This document shows positions 1 through 6,256 of a stretch of 11,398 nt of DNA, piece after piece. Source of the DNA: an uncultured Sediminibacterium sp. (GTDB taxonomy: Bacteria > Bacteroidota > Bacteroidia > Chitinophagales > Chitinophagaceae); assembly GCA_937907555.1 (NCBI GenBank), contig CALEST010000318.1, forward strand, positions 1 through 11,398, read 5' to 3'. Position 1 is the stretch's first letter. Each line of letters starts with the position of its first letter. A model generated the notes under the pieces. That model was not told the origin of the DNA, made no database searches, and worked only from the letters and a program-made list of their open reading frames with translations. The translations under genes were made by a program, and so were the position numbers.

Positions 1-375
1 AAAATTGACCTGACCGTGCTGGGTGCTATGGAAGTGAGTGAAAACGGAGATATTGCCAACTGGAAGATTCCCGGTAAAATGGTGAAGGGTATGGGTGGTG
101 CAATGGATCTGGTTGCCAGCGCTAAAAATATTATTGTAGCAATGATGCATACCAATCCAAAGGGGGAGAGTAAATTGTTACCTGAATGTAGCCTTCCTTT
201 AACAGGCGTTTCCTGTGTTAAAAAAATTGTGACCGATCTGGCCGTACTTTCTGTTACTCCTGAAGGTTTTTTCCTGCATGAAAGAGCCCCGGGTGTTACT
301 GTAGAAGAAATTAAATCAAAAACACTGGGTAAGCTGGTTGTTCCGGATTTCGTACCTGAAATGCAAATTTCCTAA
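1..375 (+). CDS. scoB: 3-oxoacid CoA-transferase subunit B, C-terminal part (5' end outside window)
   Basis: This is the end of a subunit B of a two-subunit CoA transferase, which moves CoA between succinate (or a related acid) and acetoacetate during ketone-body and short-chain acid use. Frame 1 is open from base 1 to a TAA at 373-375, giving 124 residues. Subunit B is usually about 215-220 residues, so roughly the first 90 are missing, including the catalytic glutamate region. Family hallmarks visible here are LTVLGAMEVSENGD near the start, the glycine-rich IPGKMVKGMGGAMDLV, a central LPLTGV, and the closing APGVTVEEI. The partner subunit A would be expected just upstream, outside the window. 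No clear intrinsic terminator follows the stop. The exact acid substrate cannot be fixed from this fragment, and an AtoA-type butyrate/acetoacetate enzyme is the main alternative. Confidence 0.9.
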   Translation, partial: KIDLTVLGAMEVSENGDIANWKIPGKMVKGMGGAMDLVASAKNIIVAMMHTNPKGESKLLPECSLPLTGVSCVKKIVTDLAVLSVTPEGFFLHERAPGVTVEEIKSKTLGKLVVPDFVPEMQIS

Positions 376-438
376 AACCTTTTTTCCCGATTTTTGTTGA
401 ACATGATTCAGATACATTCACATTAAAAATCAATCATA

Positions 439-909
439 ATGAGTATTCAAGTAGGACAAAAAGCTCCATCATTTTCTCTTTTTAATACTGAGAAACAAAA
501 AGTTAGTCTGGAAGAGCAAAAAGGCAAACCAGTTGTTTTATTGTTTTTCCCTCTGGCTTTTACAGGTGTATGTACAGCAGAGCTTTGTAATGTAAGAGAT
601 AATATTGCCACATATAATAATACCAATGCACAGGTATTTGGTATTTCGGTTGATTCTTTGTTTACCCTTGACAAATTCAGCAAGGAACAAAACCTGAATT
701 TCCCTTTGTTAAGTGATTTTAATAAGGAAGCAGCTAAAGCATATGGTGTATTATACGAAACCTTCCCTGCATTTGAAATGATGGGAGTAAGTAAACGCGC
801 TGCTTTCGTAATTGATGCAGAAGGAACTGTAAAATATGCAGAAGTTTGCGCTACACCCGGTGACCTTCCCAGCTTTGAAGCTATACAGGCAACTTTAGCA
901 TCTTTATAA
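439..909 (+). CDS. Peroxiredoxin of the AhpC/TSA family (AhpE/BCP-like thiol peroxidase)
   Basis: This 156-residue cytoplasmic thiol peroxidase reduces hydrogen peroxide and organic hydroperoxides. The thioredoxin-like fold is recognisable throughout. The active-site signature P38-x3-T42-x2-C45 makes C45 the peroxidatic cysteine, and R120 (in VSKRAAFVID) fits the conserved active-site arginine. A second cysteine, C50, sits five residues later, the spacing used by the resolving cysteine of PrxQ/BCP enzymes. The surrounding sequence (PLAFTGVCTAEL) looks more like AhpE. A third cysteine, C137, lies near the C-terminus. There is no signal peptide. The ATG at 439 is preceded by an A-rich leader without a Shine-Dalgarno box, as is common in Bacteroidota. 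The gene stands alone, 63 nt after the CoA-transferase gene, and is closed by the terminator at 925-974. The family call is firm; the subfamily and reductant are not. Confidence 0.93.
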   Translation: MSIQVGQKAPSFSLFNTEKQKVSLEEQKGKPVVLLFFPLAFTGVCTAELCNVRDNIATYNNTNAQVFGISVDSLFTLDKFSKEQNLNFPLLSDFNKEAAKAYGVLYETFPAFEMMGVSKRAAFVIDAEGTVKYAEVCATPGDLPSFEAIQATLASL

Positions 910-924
910 TAATTAAGTATATCT

Positions 925-974
925 AGGGCATTGTTTTTCAATTGATTGGAGAACAATGCCCTATTGTTTTTTGG
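925..974 (+). terminator. Intrinsic terminator after the peroxiredoxin gene
   Basis: A perfect 11-bp stem pairs AGGGCATTGTT (925-935) with AACAATGCCCT (952-962). The pairing continues inward through two G-U pairs and four Watson-Crick pairs to a four-base loop at 942-945. The T-rich tail ATTGTTTTTTGG follows at 963-974. The position 16 nt after the TAA and the strand fit termination of the peroxiredoxin transcript. Confidence 0.88.
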
Positions 975-1001
975 ATAAACCCTAATTTCTGCCTATTTTC
1001 A
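970..1001 (+). promoter_or_regulatory. Candidate Bacteroidota-type promoter for the T9SS sorting-domain gene
   Basis: TTTG at 970-973 is followed after 20 nt by TATTTTCA at 994-1001. The known Bacteroidota pattern is TTTG near -33 and TAnnTTTG near -7; the -7 box here matches four of six defined bases. Transcription would start around 1008, about 10 nt before the ATG at 1018. The -33 box lies inside the T-tract of the upstream terminator. This is motif matching only. Confidence 0.33.
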
Positions 1002-1017
1002 TTCCAGAAACCATTGG

Positions 1018-1377
1018 ATGAAGATTTTTTACAAAACTATTTTAGGGGTTCTTTTACTGGTTTGCAGCACATTTCTGGTTGCGAACAGCAATGGTTTTAA
1101 TTATGTTGATGTAAGCAATATTGAAACTAAGATTCAACGATTTTATCCGAACCCTGCCACACAGTTTATTCATTTTGAATTAGATCCTTCAGTAGATAAG
1201 TCCTACAGTCTGGAGATTTATAATTTCATGGGACGCAAAATGACTTCTCAGCGGGTTACTGGAATTAAAATGACTATCTATTTTGACGATAATTATTTCA
1301 GAGGACTTTATATTTATCAACTAAAAGATCGCAGTGGCAGAATTGTAGAGTCTGGCAAGTTTCAGGTTTCACGCTAA
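1018..1377 (+). CDS. Small secreted protein consisting of a signal peptide and a T9SS type A sorting-like domain
   Basis: The 119-residue product begins with a Sec signal peptide (basic MKIFYK, then a hydrophobic stretch to about residue 22). After some 20 linker residues comes one domain, residues 41-119, that resembles the C-terminal 'Por secretion tail' of T9SS cargo. It shows YPNPATQ (43-49), SLEIYNFMGRKM (64-75), the FRGLYIYQLKDRSGR strand-turn-strand (94-108), and the closing basic strand ESGKFQVSR. In known T9SS cargo this domain follows a large passenger and directs it across the outer membrane. Here there is no passenger. Two in-frame stops (TAA, then TAG) end the gene, so read-through extension is unlikely. 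It may be a small surface-anchored or periplasmic protein, or the remnant of a larger cargo. The function is not known. Confidence 0.82.
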   Translation: MKIFYKTILGVLLLVCSTFLVANSNGFNYVDVSNIETKIQRFYPNPATQFIHFELDPSVDKSYSLEIYNFMGRKMTSQRVTGIKMTIYFDDNYFRGLYIYQLKDRSGRIVESGKFQVSR

Positions 1378-1404
1378 TAGTGCGTTTTTCTCTGCTTGCT
1401 TTGA

Positions 1405-2580
1405 TTATCTGTCGCTTACTTCCACAATTAAAAATTTCAGATAATTGGTATTTTCCATACCCCATACAATCGGATGGTCGCTGGCTTGTGCCTGAAAAGT
1501 TACCTGTTTTAATCTCTTTTTTGCGTCTTTGGCTGCGGCATGAATGGTCTCTAAAAAGAGTTGTGGGTGTACCAGATTCGTACAGCTTGATGTAACCAGA
1601 AAACCTCCGTTTCTGATCAGTTTCATTCCCCTTAAATTTATTTCCTTGTAACCGTTCACTGCATTTTGAATGCTGTCTCTGCTTTTGGTGAATGCAGGAG
1701 GGTCCAACATTACCACGTCGTAGCAAGGTCCGTCCTTGCCCCAGTCTTTCAGTACATCAAAGGCATTCATTGCTTTGAATTCAACAATTTTTTCAAGACC
1801 ATTTAAAGCTGCATTCTTATTGGCCTGCATAACCGCTTGTTCTGAAATGTCTATTCCAAGAACTGATTTTGCTCCATAATGTGCAGCGTGAATTTCGAAA
1901 GTGCCCGTATAGGTAAAAGCTCCCATTACTTCAGCTCCCTTTACAATATGCTGAATGGCCCTTCTGTTGTCTTGTTGGTCTAAAAAATACCCTGTTTTTT
2001 GCCCATTCTCAATATCTACATGAAATTGTAGCCCGTTTTCATTGATGATGATATTGGTGTTGAATGGTGTTGATAAAAACCCTTTTTGCTGCGGTAGTCC
2101 CTCCAGGTTTCTTACTGGGACATCGTTTCTTTCATAAATACCCTTGGGATTAAAAATAGACTCCAATGCTTTAACGATAGCGGGCTTCCATATATCCATT
2201 CCCAGAGAAAGGGTCTGAATGACGAAATAATCATTGAATTTGTCAATAATTAAAGCAGGTAGCTGATCGGCTTCTCCAAATACCAGTCGGCAGTTTTCGG
2301 TATAACCTGTTTTCTGGCGGTAATGCCAGGCTTTCAGTATCTGCTGCTGAAAAAATGCTTCATTAATTTCTACCGGCCTTCTGCTCAGGAGTCGTATAGT
2401 GATTTGTGACTTGGGGTTGATATATCCTATACCTGCAATTTTACCGTCGGCAAATCTTACTTCAACTATGTCCCCTGGAGCGGTTTCCCCTGCAATCCGG
2501 TCTATTTCATTGGCATAAATCCAAGGGTGTCCGTTGGCAATTCTTGGTGCTATCTTCTTTTTCAGGTATACCTTTATCAT
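1405..2580 (-). CDS. Class I SAM-dependent rRNA methyltransferase, RlmI-like (PUA + Rossmann methyltransferase)
   Basis: The 391-residue product is close to the length of E. coli RlmI (396), which makes 5-methylcytosine in 23S rRNA. Residues 1-70 form an RNA-binding PUA domain (VYLKKKIAPRIANGHPWIYA, then GDIVEV and GIGYINPKSQITIRLL). Residues 75-180 are the RlmI-type middle domain. From about 185 comes the SAM-binding Rossmann domain: TGYFLDQQDNR (196-206), motif I as AFTYTGTFEIHAA (221-233), GIDIS (242-246), LDPPAF (292-297), and TSSCTN (330-335), where C333 fits the catalytic cysteine. SDHP (367-370) and YLKFLI (380-385) match the RlmI tail. Motif I normally reads YTGGF; here it is YTGTF. 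The gene converges on the sorting-domain gene (27 nt apart) and is divergent from grpE. The target base is inferred from family membership. Confidence 0.9.
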   Translation of the reverse strand: MIKVYLKKKIAPRIANGHPWIYANEIDRIAGETAPGDIVEVRFADGKIAGIGYINPKSQITIRLLSRRPVEINEAFFQQQILKAWHYRQKTGYTENCRLVFGEADQLPALIIDKFNDYFVIQTLSLGMDIWKPAIVKALESIFNPKGIYERNDVPVRNLEGLPQQKGFLSTPFNTNIIINENGLQFHVDIENGQKTGYFLDQQDNRRAIQHIVKGAEVMGAFTYTGTFEIHAAHYGAKSVLGIDISEQAVMQANKNAALNGLEKIVEFKAMNAFDVLKDWGKDGPCYDVVMLDPPAFTKSRDSIQNAVNGYKEINLRGMKLIRNGGFLVTSSCTNLVHPQLFLETIHAAAKDAKKRLKQVTFQAQASDHPIVWGMENTNYLKFLIVEVSDR

Positions 2581-2584
2581 CTGG

Positions 2585-2592
2585 CAAATATA
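2585..2592 (-). promoter_or_regulatory. Candidate -7 box just upstream of the rRNA methyltransferase start
   Basis: Read on the minus strand, these bases are TATATTTG, an exact match to the Bacteroidota -7 consensus TAnnTTTG. The box ends four bases before the ATG at 2580-2578, so a transcript from it would start at or within a few bases of the start codon and be nearly leaderless. No good TTTG lies at the -33 distance. A second exact -7 match (TAATTTTG, bases 2641-2634) lies further upstream and would give a leader of about 50 nt. Confidence 0.3.
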
Positions 2593-2624
2593 AGCAGGCT
2601 ATAACTGTCATTTTTTCCCTTTTC

Positions 2625-2654
2625 TTTGCGTGGCAAAATTATTGCCTATATAGG
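2625..2654 (+). promoter_or_regulatory. Weak candidate promoter for grpE-dnaJ
   Basis: TTTG at 2625-2628 is followed after 18 nt by TATATAGG at 2647-2654, a partial match to the TAnnTTTG -7 box. Transcription would begin near 2660, about 15 nt before the grpE ATG. I see no CIRCE inverted repeat (HrcA operator) in the 93-nt gap, so CIRCE-type control is not indicated. Confidence 0.28.
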
Positions 2655-2673
2655 CTAGCTAATAAAATATACT

Positions 2674-3243
2674 ATGGAAGAGCAAGAATTGCAGAATAAT
2701 GCTGAAACAACCGAAAAAACAGCAGAAATGAACATTAATGCTGACGAAAATGCAGCCGGTACGTCAAATTTGAATGAACCTGTTGCCGAAGAGTCTGTTG
2801 TTGCAAAATTAGAAGCCGAATTGGCTGAGCAGAAGGACAAATACCTTCGTTTGATGGCTGAGTTTGACAATTTCAGAAGAAGAACAGCAAAAGAGCGCCT
2901 GGAACTAATTCAGACGGCTGGTAAGGATGTAATTGTTTCTTTACTTGATGTTTTAGATGATTGTGACAGAGCAGAAAAGCAACTGCAGGGAACAGAAGAT
3001 ATTGCCATTCAAAAGGAAGGGGTAATGCTGGTCTTCAATAAGCTAAGAAATAATTTGCAGCAGAAAGGAGTTAAGGTAATGGAAACAGTGAATCAGGATT
3101 TTGATGTAGAAAAACATGAAGCAATAACCGAAATACCAGCTCCAACAGAAGAACTGAAAGGAAAAGTAATTGATGAAGTAACCAAAGGTTATTTTTTAAA
3201 CGATAAAATTATCCGCTTTGCTAAAGTGGTAGTAGGAAAATAA
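2674..3243 (+). CDS. grpE: Nucleotide exchange factor GrpE
   Basis: GrpE speeds ADP release from the Hsp70 chaperone DnaK and so resets the DnaK-DnaJ folding cycle in the cytoplasm. The 189-residue product has a disordered acidic N-terminus (1-40, rich in E, N, T and A), then a long coiled coil (about 41-105) carrying the family stretch KYLRLMAEFDNFRRRTAKER (56-75). The helical dimerisation part includes VSLLDVLDDCDRA (88-100). The C-terminal beta-wing that contacts DnaK (about 132-189) shows FDVEKHEAIT (143-152), and the closing signature is GYFLNDKIIRFAKVVVG (172-188). The position before AKVVV that is usually proline is phenylalanine here. dnaJ follows after 15 nt, so the two are almost certainly co-transcribed. 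dnaK is not in the window. Confidence 0.97.
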   Translation: MEEQELQNNAETTEKTAEMNINADENAAGTSNLNEPVAEESVVAKLEAELAEQKDKYLRLMAEFDNFRRRTAKERLELIQTAGKDVIVSLLDVLDDCDRAEKQLQGTEDIAIQKEGVMLVFNKLRNNLQQKGVKVMETVNQDFDVEKHEAITEIPAPTEELKGKVIDEVTKGYFLNDKIIRFAKVVVGK

Positions 3244-3258
3244 TCCAACTTATTATTT

Positions 3259-4425
3259 ATGTCTAAAAGAGATTTTTACGAAATACTGGGCGTGTCTAAG
3301 TCTGCAACTGCGGATGAAATTAAAAAAGCATACCGTAAGGTAGCCATGCAATATCATCCGGACAGAAATCCAGGAGATAAAGCAGCTGAAGAAAAGTTTA
3401 AAGAAGCTGCGGAAGCTTATGAGATATTGAGTGATGCAGATAAGAAGGCCAAGTACGATCGTTATGGACATGCTGCATTTGGGCCTGGTACCGGAGGCGG
3501 CAATTATGGTGGTGGTGCAGGCATGAATATGGATGATATTTTCAGCCAGTTCGGAGATATTTTTGGCGAAGATATGTTTGGAAGCTTCTTTGGTGGAGGC
3601 AGCCGTCAGCGAGGTGGCGGAAGACAAAGAGGAACCAGAGGTTCTAATTTAAGAATCAAACTAAAGCTGAACTACGAGGAAATCGCCAAGGGGGTTACCA
3701 AGAACGTAAAAGTTAAAAAACATGTAGTTTGTACAACTTGTACCGGATCTGGTGCAAAAGATAAAAACAGTACCCAAACCTGTTCAACCTGTGGCGGAAC
3801 AGGTCAGGTTCGTAAGGTAACCAGTACCTTCCTGGGCCAAATGCAAACCGTTTCTACTTGCCCTAGCTGTAATGGGGAAGGAACTACTATTACTGCTAAA
3901 TGTGGTAGCTGTAAAGGTGATGGACGTGTCTATGGTGAAGAAACCATCAGCATTGATATTCCGGCAGGCGTACAAGAAGGAATGCAGTTGAGCATGAGTG
4001 GAAAGGGTAACGCCGGAGAACGTGGTGGTGCGCCGGGTGACTTGATTATACAGATTGAAGAAGAATCTCATGAAGAGCTTCACAGAGATGGTTTGAATGT
4101 GGCATATGATTTACATATTTCTTTCCCTGATGCAGTTTTTGGTACGCAGGTAGAAGTTCCAACCATTGATGGACGTGCCAAAATAAAGATTCCTGCAGGC
4201 ACACAAAGTGGTAAAATTTTCCGTTTGAAAGGGAAGGGATTTCCTGAAGTGCAGGGGTACCATCGTGGGGATCAGCTGATTAATGTGAATATATGGACAC
4301 CTCAGAATTTAAGTGCGGAGGAAAAACAGGCTTTGGAAAAGTTCAGCAGCAGTAGTAATTTCAAACCCAATCCTTCCAAAGGGGAGAAAAGTTTTTTTGA
4401 TAGAGTAAAAGAGGCGTTTAGCTAA
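3259..4425 (+). CDS. dnaJ: Chaperone protein DnaJ
   Basis: DnaJ is the Hsp40 co-chaperone that delivers unfolded proteins to DnaK and stimulates its ATPase. The 388-residue product has the full type I layout. The J domain (1-70) carries the essential HPD at 33-35. A glycine/phenylalanine-rich linker (about 75-125) includes a short GGGRQRGG-type basic-glycine patch. The zinc-binding domain has four CxxCxGxG repeats with cysteines at 158/161, 175/178, 201/204 and 215/218; all eight are present. The substrate-binding beta domains include DLIIQIEEESHEELHRDG and FRLKGKGFPEVQGYHRGDQ, followed by a short C-terminal dimerisation tail. The ATG at 3259 directly precedes the J domain. The gene is second in the grpE-dnaJ unit and ends at the terminator at 4448-4485. 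Confidence 0.98.
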   Translation: MSKRDFYEILGVSKSATADEIKKAYRKVAMQYHPDRNPGDKAAEEKFKEAAEAYEILSDADKKAKYDRYGHAAFGPGTGGGNYGGGAGMNMDDIFSQFGDIFGEDMFGSFFGGGSRQRGGGRQRGTRGSNLRIKLKLNYEEIAKGVTKNVKVKKHVVCTTCTGSGAKDKNSTQTCSTCGGTGQVRKVTSTFLGQMQTVSTCPSCNGEGTTITAKCGSCKGDGRVYGEETISIDIPAGVQEGMQLSMSGKGNAGERGGAPGDLIIQIEEESHEELHRDGLNVAYDLHISFPDAVFGTQVEVPTIDGRAKIKIPAGTQSGKIFRLKGKGFPEVQGYHRGDQLINVNIWTPQNLSAEEKQALEKFSSSSNFKPNPSKGEKSFFDRVKEAFS

Positions 4426-4447
4426 TTGCCGGATAAAATAGATTGTT

Positions 4448-4485
4448 AGCCCTGTAAGGATAATTATTCTTTGCGGGGCTTTTTT
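4448..4485 (+). terminator. Intrinsic terminator after dnaJ, overlapping the 3' end of the convergent vWA gene
   Basis: Bases 4448-4460 pair with 4468-4480 over 13 positions (AGCCC with GGGCT at the base, with some G-U pairs inside) around a seven-base loop at 4461-4467. TTTTTCTTTT follows. The hairpin starts 22 nt after the dnaJ stop. Its loop, right arm and T-tract cover the stop and last codons of the minus-strand gene ending at 4464. On the minus strand the tail is AACAATCTATTTT, a poorer T-tract, so termination there is less certain. Confidence 0.82.
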
Positions 4486-6212
4486 CTTTTGGATGGGTTG
4501 TAAAATTTATCGGCTTTCTGAATTAGCAAGAGCAGTTCATTCTCTAGGGTATTGAGTGGATTGCAGGAAGTATTAGCCAATGCCAGCAAATCATTATAAG
4601 AATAGGCTTTCATGAATTTAGATTTACGCAGCAGGCCGGCGAATGCTGCAATGCTAATGGTGCGCCTGCTAGCAGAATCAAGAAGATGAATAGGGATGTA
4701 GGCATTGCTCAGTTGCATGGACTGTTCTTTTGCAGTAAGATTCAAAGTTGATTCATAGGTTAATTGAATCCTTGCTATTTCGTCAACAGCACTGGTGTTA
4801 GTTGTTTCTATTTCAAATAATGCAATGGATACATGTCCGCTGCCAATTTCACCCCCCAATAATGTTGCTGAGCTGTCTGATATGGCATCTCTTTTATTAT
4901 CAAACCCAATTAAACGGTATGCACTAACGGCTTCTTTATTAAATGCAATATTTAAAATGGTATTCTTTGCAACGGAAAAAAGGGTAGTAGTGAATTCCCT
5001 GAAAAGTATTTTCTCTGCTTCAGCTACCTGATCGATATATGAAAAATTTCCATTTCCTTTTTTTGAAAGCGTTTCCAATTTACTGTCTTTATAATTGCCC
5101 ATTCCAACACCTAAACAAGTTAAACTGATTCCCAGTTCCTTGTAACTCACAATCAGGTCTTCCAGTTCTTTCTCCGTTCTCTGACCAACATTAAAATCAC
5201 CATCTGTGGCTAAAATAACACGATTATTACCGCCCTTTATATAGCTTCCCTTTGCCAGCTGATAAGCTACTTTAATTGCATTTTCCCCGGGCGTATCACC
5301 ATTGGCACTTAATGAATCAATTACAGCATTGATGGTTTTTTTTTCAGCGCCACTGGTTGGGTATAAGACTATAGATACGTTTCCTCCATATGTTACAATG
5401 CTGATGGTGTCTATATTTCTAAGGTTGGCAGTAAGTATTTTAAATGCTGATTGTAATAGGGGTAATCGATTGGGTTGGTCCATAGAACCCGATACATCAA
5501 TTAGAAAAACAAGATTGCTGGGTGGAATATTTTCAAGATTGATTTTGGGAGCAAATGCTTTTGTTAAAAGTAATTTATTGTTGGGATTCCATGGACAGTC
5601 TGTAATAACAGATTCTAATCTGAACAATGAATCAGTATTATTATTGGGATAATCAAACGAAAAATAATTCAGCATTTCTTCAGTTCTAACTGCATCAGAG
5701 GGCACATTCATTTCGTTGGACAAAAACCTTCTGATATTGCTATAAGCTGCTTTGTCAATATTCAATGAGAATCCAGTCTGTGGATATTGATTGGTTTTAA
5801 TGAAGCCGTTCTCGATTAAACCACTGTAACTTTCGCCCATTCCACCATAGTAGATGCTTTTAGCTGGTTTTAGATCTGTAATTACGGAAGCCAGATTTTT
5901 TTGGTAAAGCCTGGCTGTGCTGGGTAGCATTTCAAGCATTATCTGTTGAAATAAACTGCTATGTACCAGCAAGCCGGTTGTTTCATAACCCGCTAAGGAT
6001 AGGAAAATACTGTCTTCTGATTTAGATAGCGGGATACCAAAGTCTCCGTCTTTTCCACTGTAATAGGGAATTAGCCCCTTCGATTTTACCTGAATGGTTA
6101 CTCCTTCGAGTTTTCTTCCTCTGTTGTCTTTAATCTGGCCTCTCAAATAATACTGAGCATAGCCATCTGAAGACAGAATAAGTAAAATCAGTATGGTAAA
6201 TGCCTTTTTCAT
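4464..6212 (-). CDS. Secreted YfbK-like von Willebrand factor A protein with an N-terminal carboxypeptidase-regulatory-like domain
   Basis: The 582-residue product starts with a Sec signal peptide (MKKAFTILILLILSSDGYA, probable cleavage before Q20). Residues 22-92 form a CarboxypepD_reg-like beta-sandwich (LRGQIKDNRGRKLEGVTIQV, ending LSLAGYET). Residues 145-230 match the region before the vWA domain in YfbK proteins (FSLNIDKAAYSNIRRFL, EEMLNYFSFDYP, CPWNP). The vWA domain follows (about 233-405) with a complete metal-ion-dependent adhesion site: D239, S241 and S243 in DVSGSM, T307 in GDTPGE, and D337 in ATDGDFNVG. Residues 408-575 match the YfbK C-terminal domain (YRLIGFDNK, GGEIGSGH, FAGLLRKS). 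The binding partner is unknown. It has a plain signal peptide rather than a lipoprotein cysteine. It is the last gene of the minus-strand unit, 44 nt after hpt. Confidence 0.9.
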   Translation of the reverse strand: MKKAFTILILLILSSDGYAQYYLRGQIKDNRGRKLEGVTIQVKSKGLIPYYSGKDGDFGIPLSKSEDSIFLSLAGYETTGLLVHSSLFQQIMLEMLPSTARLYQKNLASVITDLKPAKSIYYGGMGESYSGLIENGFIKTNQYPQTGFSLNIDKAAYSNIRRFLSNEMNVPSDAVRTEEMLNYFSFDYPNNNTDSLFRLESVITDCPWNPNNKLLLTKAFAPKINLENIPPSNLVFLIDVSGSMDQPNRLPLLQSAFKILTANLRNIDTISIVTYGGNVSIVLYPTSGAEKKTINAVIDSLSANGDTPGENAIKVAYQLAKGSYIKGGNNRVILATDGDFNVGQRTEKELEDLIVSYKELGISLTCLGVGMGNYKDSKLETLSKKGNGNFSYIDQVAEAEKILFREFTTTLFSVAKNTILNIAFNKEAVSAYRLIGFDNKRDAISDSSATLLGGEIGSGHVSIALFEIETTNTSAVDEIARIQLTYESTLNLTAKEQSMQLSNAYIPIHLLDSASRRTISIAAFAGLLRKSKFMKAYSYNDLLALANTSCNPLNTLENELLLLIQKADKFYNPSKRKKPRKE

Positions 6213-6256
6213 TTCCTACAAATTAAGAAATCCGGCTGACGCTTTCTTGCAGGAAA

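Noticed and set aside
376..438. Promoter for the peroxiredoxin gene
   Set aside because: A TTTG is present at 393-396, but no TAnnTTTG-like box lies at the right distance, so I did not annotate one.
447..956. A 169-residue open frame on the minus strand across the peroxiredoxin gene
   Set aside because: It lies antisense to a clearly recognised enzyme, has no family features and runs through the terminator stem. It is best explained as a shadow of the coding frame.
1371..1389. Possible terminator ACGC / GCGT plus five Ts after the sorting-domain gene
   Set aside because: The stem is only 4 bp and includes the end of the coding sequence. It is too weak to call, although the position would suit.
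1298..1726. A 142-residue minus-strand frame over the end of the methyltransferase gene
   Set aside because: It is out of frame within the RlmI-like gene and extends antisense into the sorting-domain gene. Its composition is basic and cysteine-rich, with no recognisable domain.
2581..2673. CIRCE or other heat-shock operator upstream of grpE
   Set aside because: No long inverted repeat of the CIRCE type is present in the gap between the methyltransferase and grpE.
3580..3640. Glycine/arginine-rich repeats in dnaJ
   Set aside because: This is the normal G/F-rich linker of DnaJ and not an independent repeat element.
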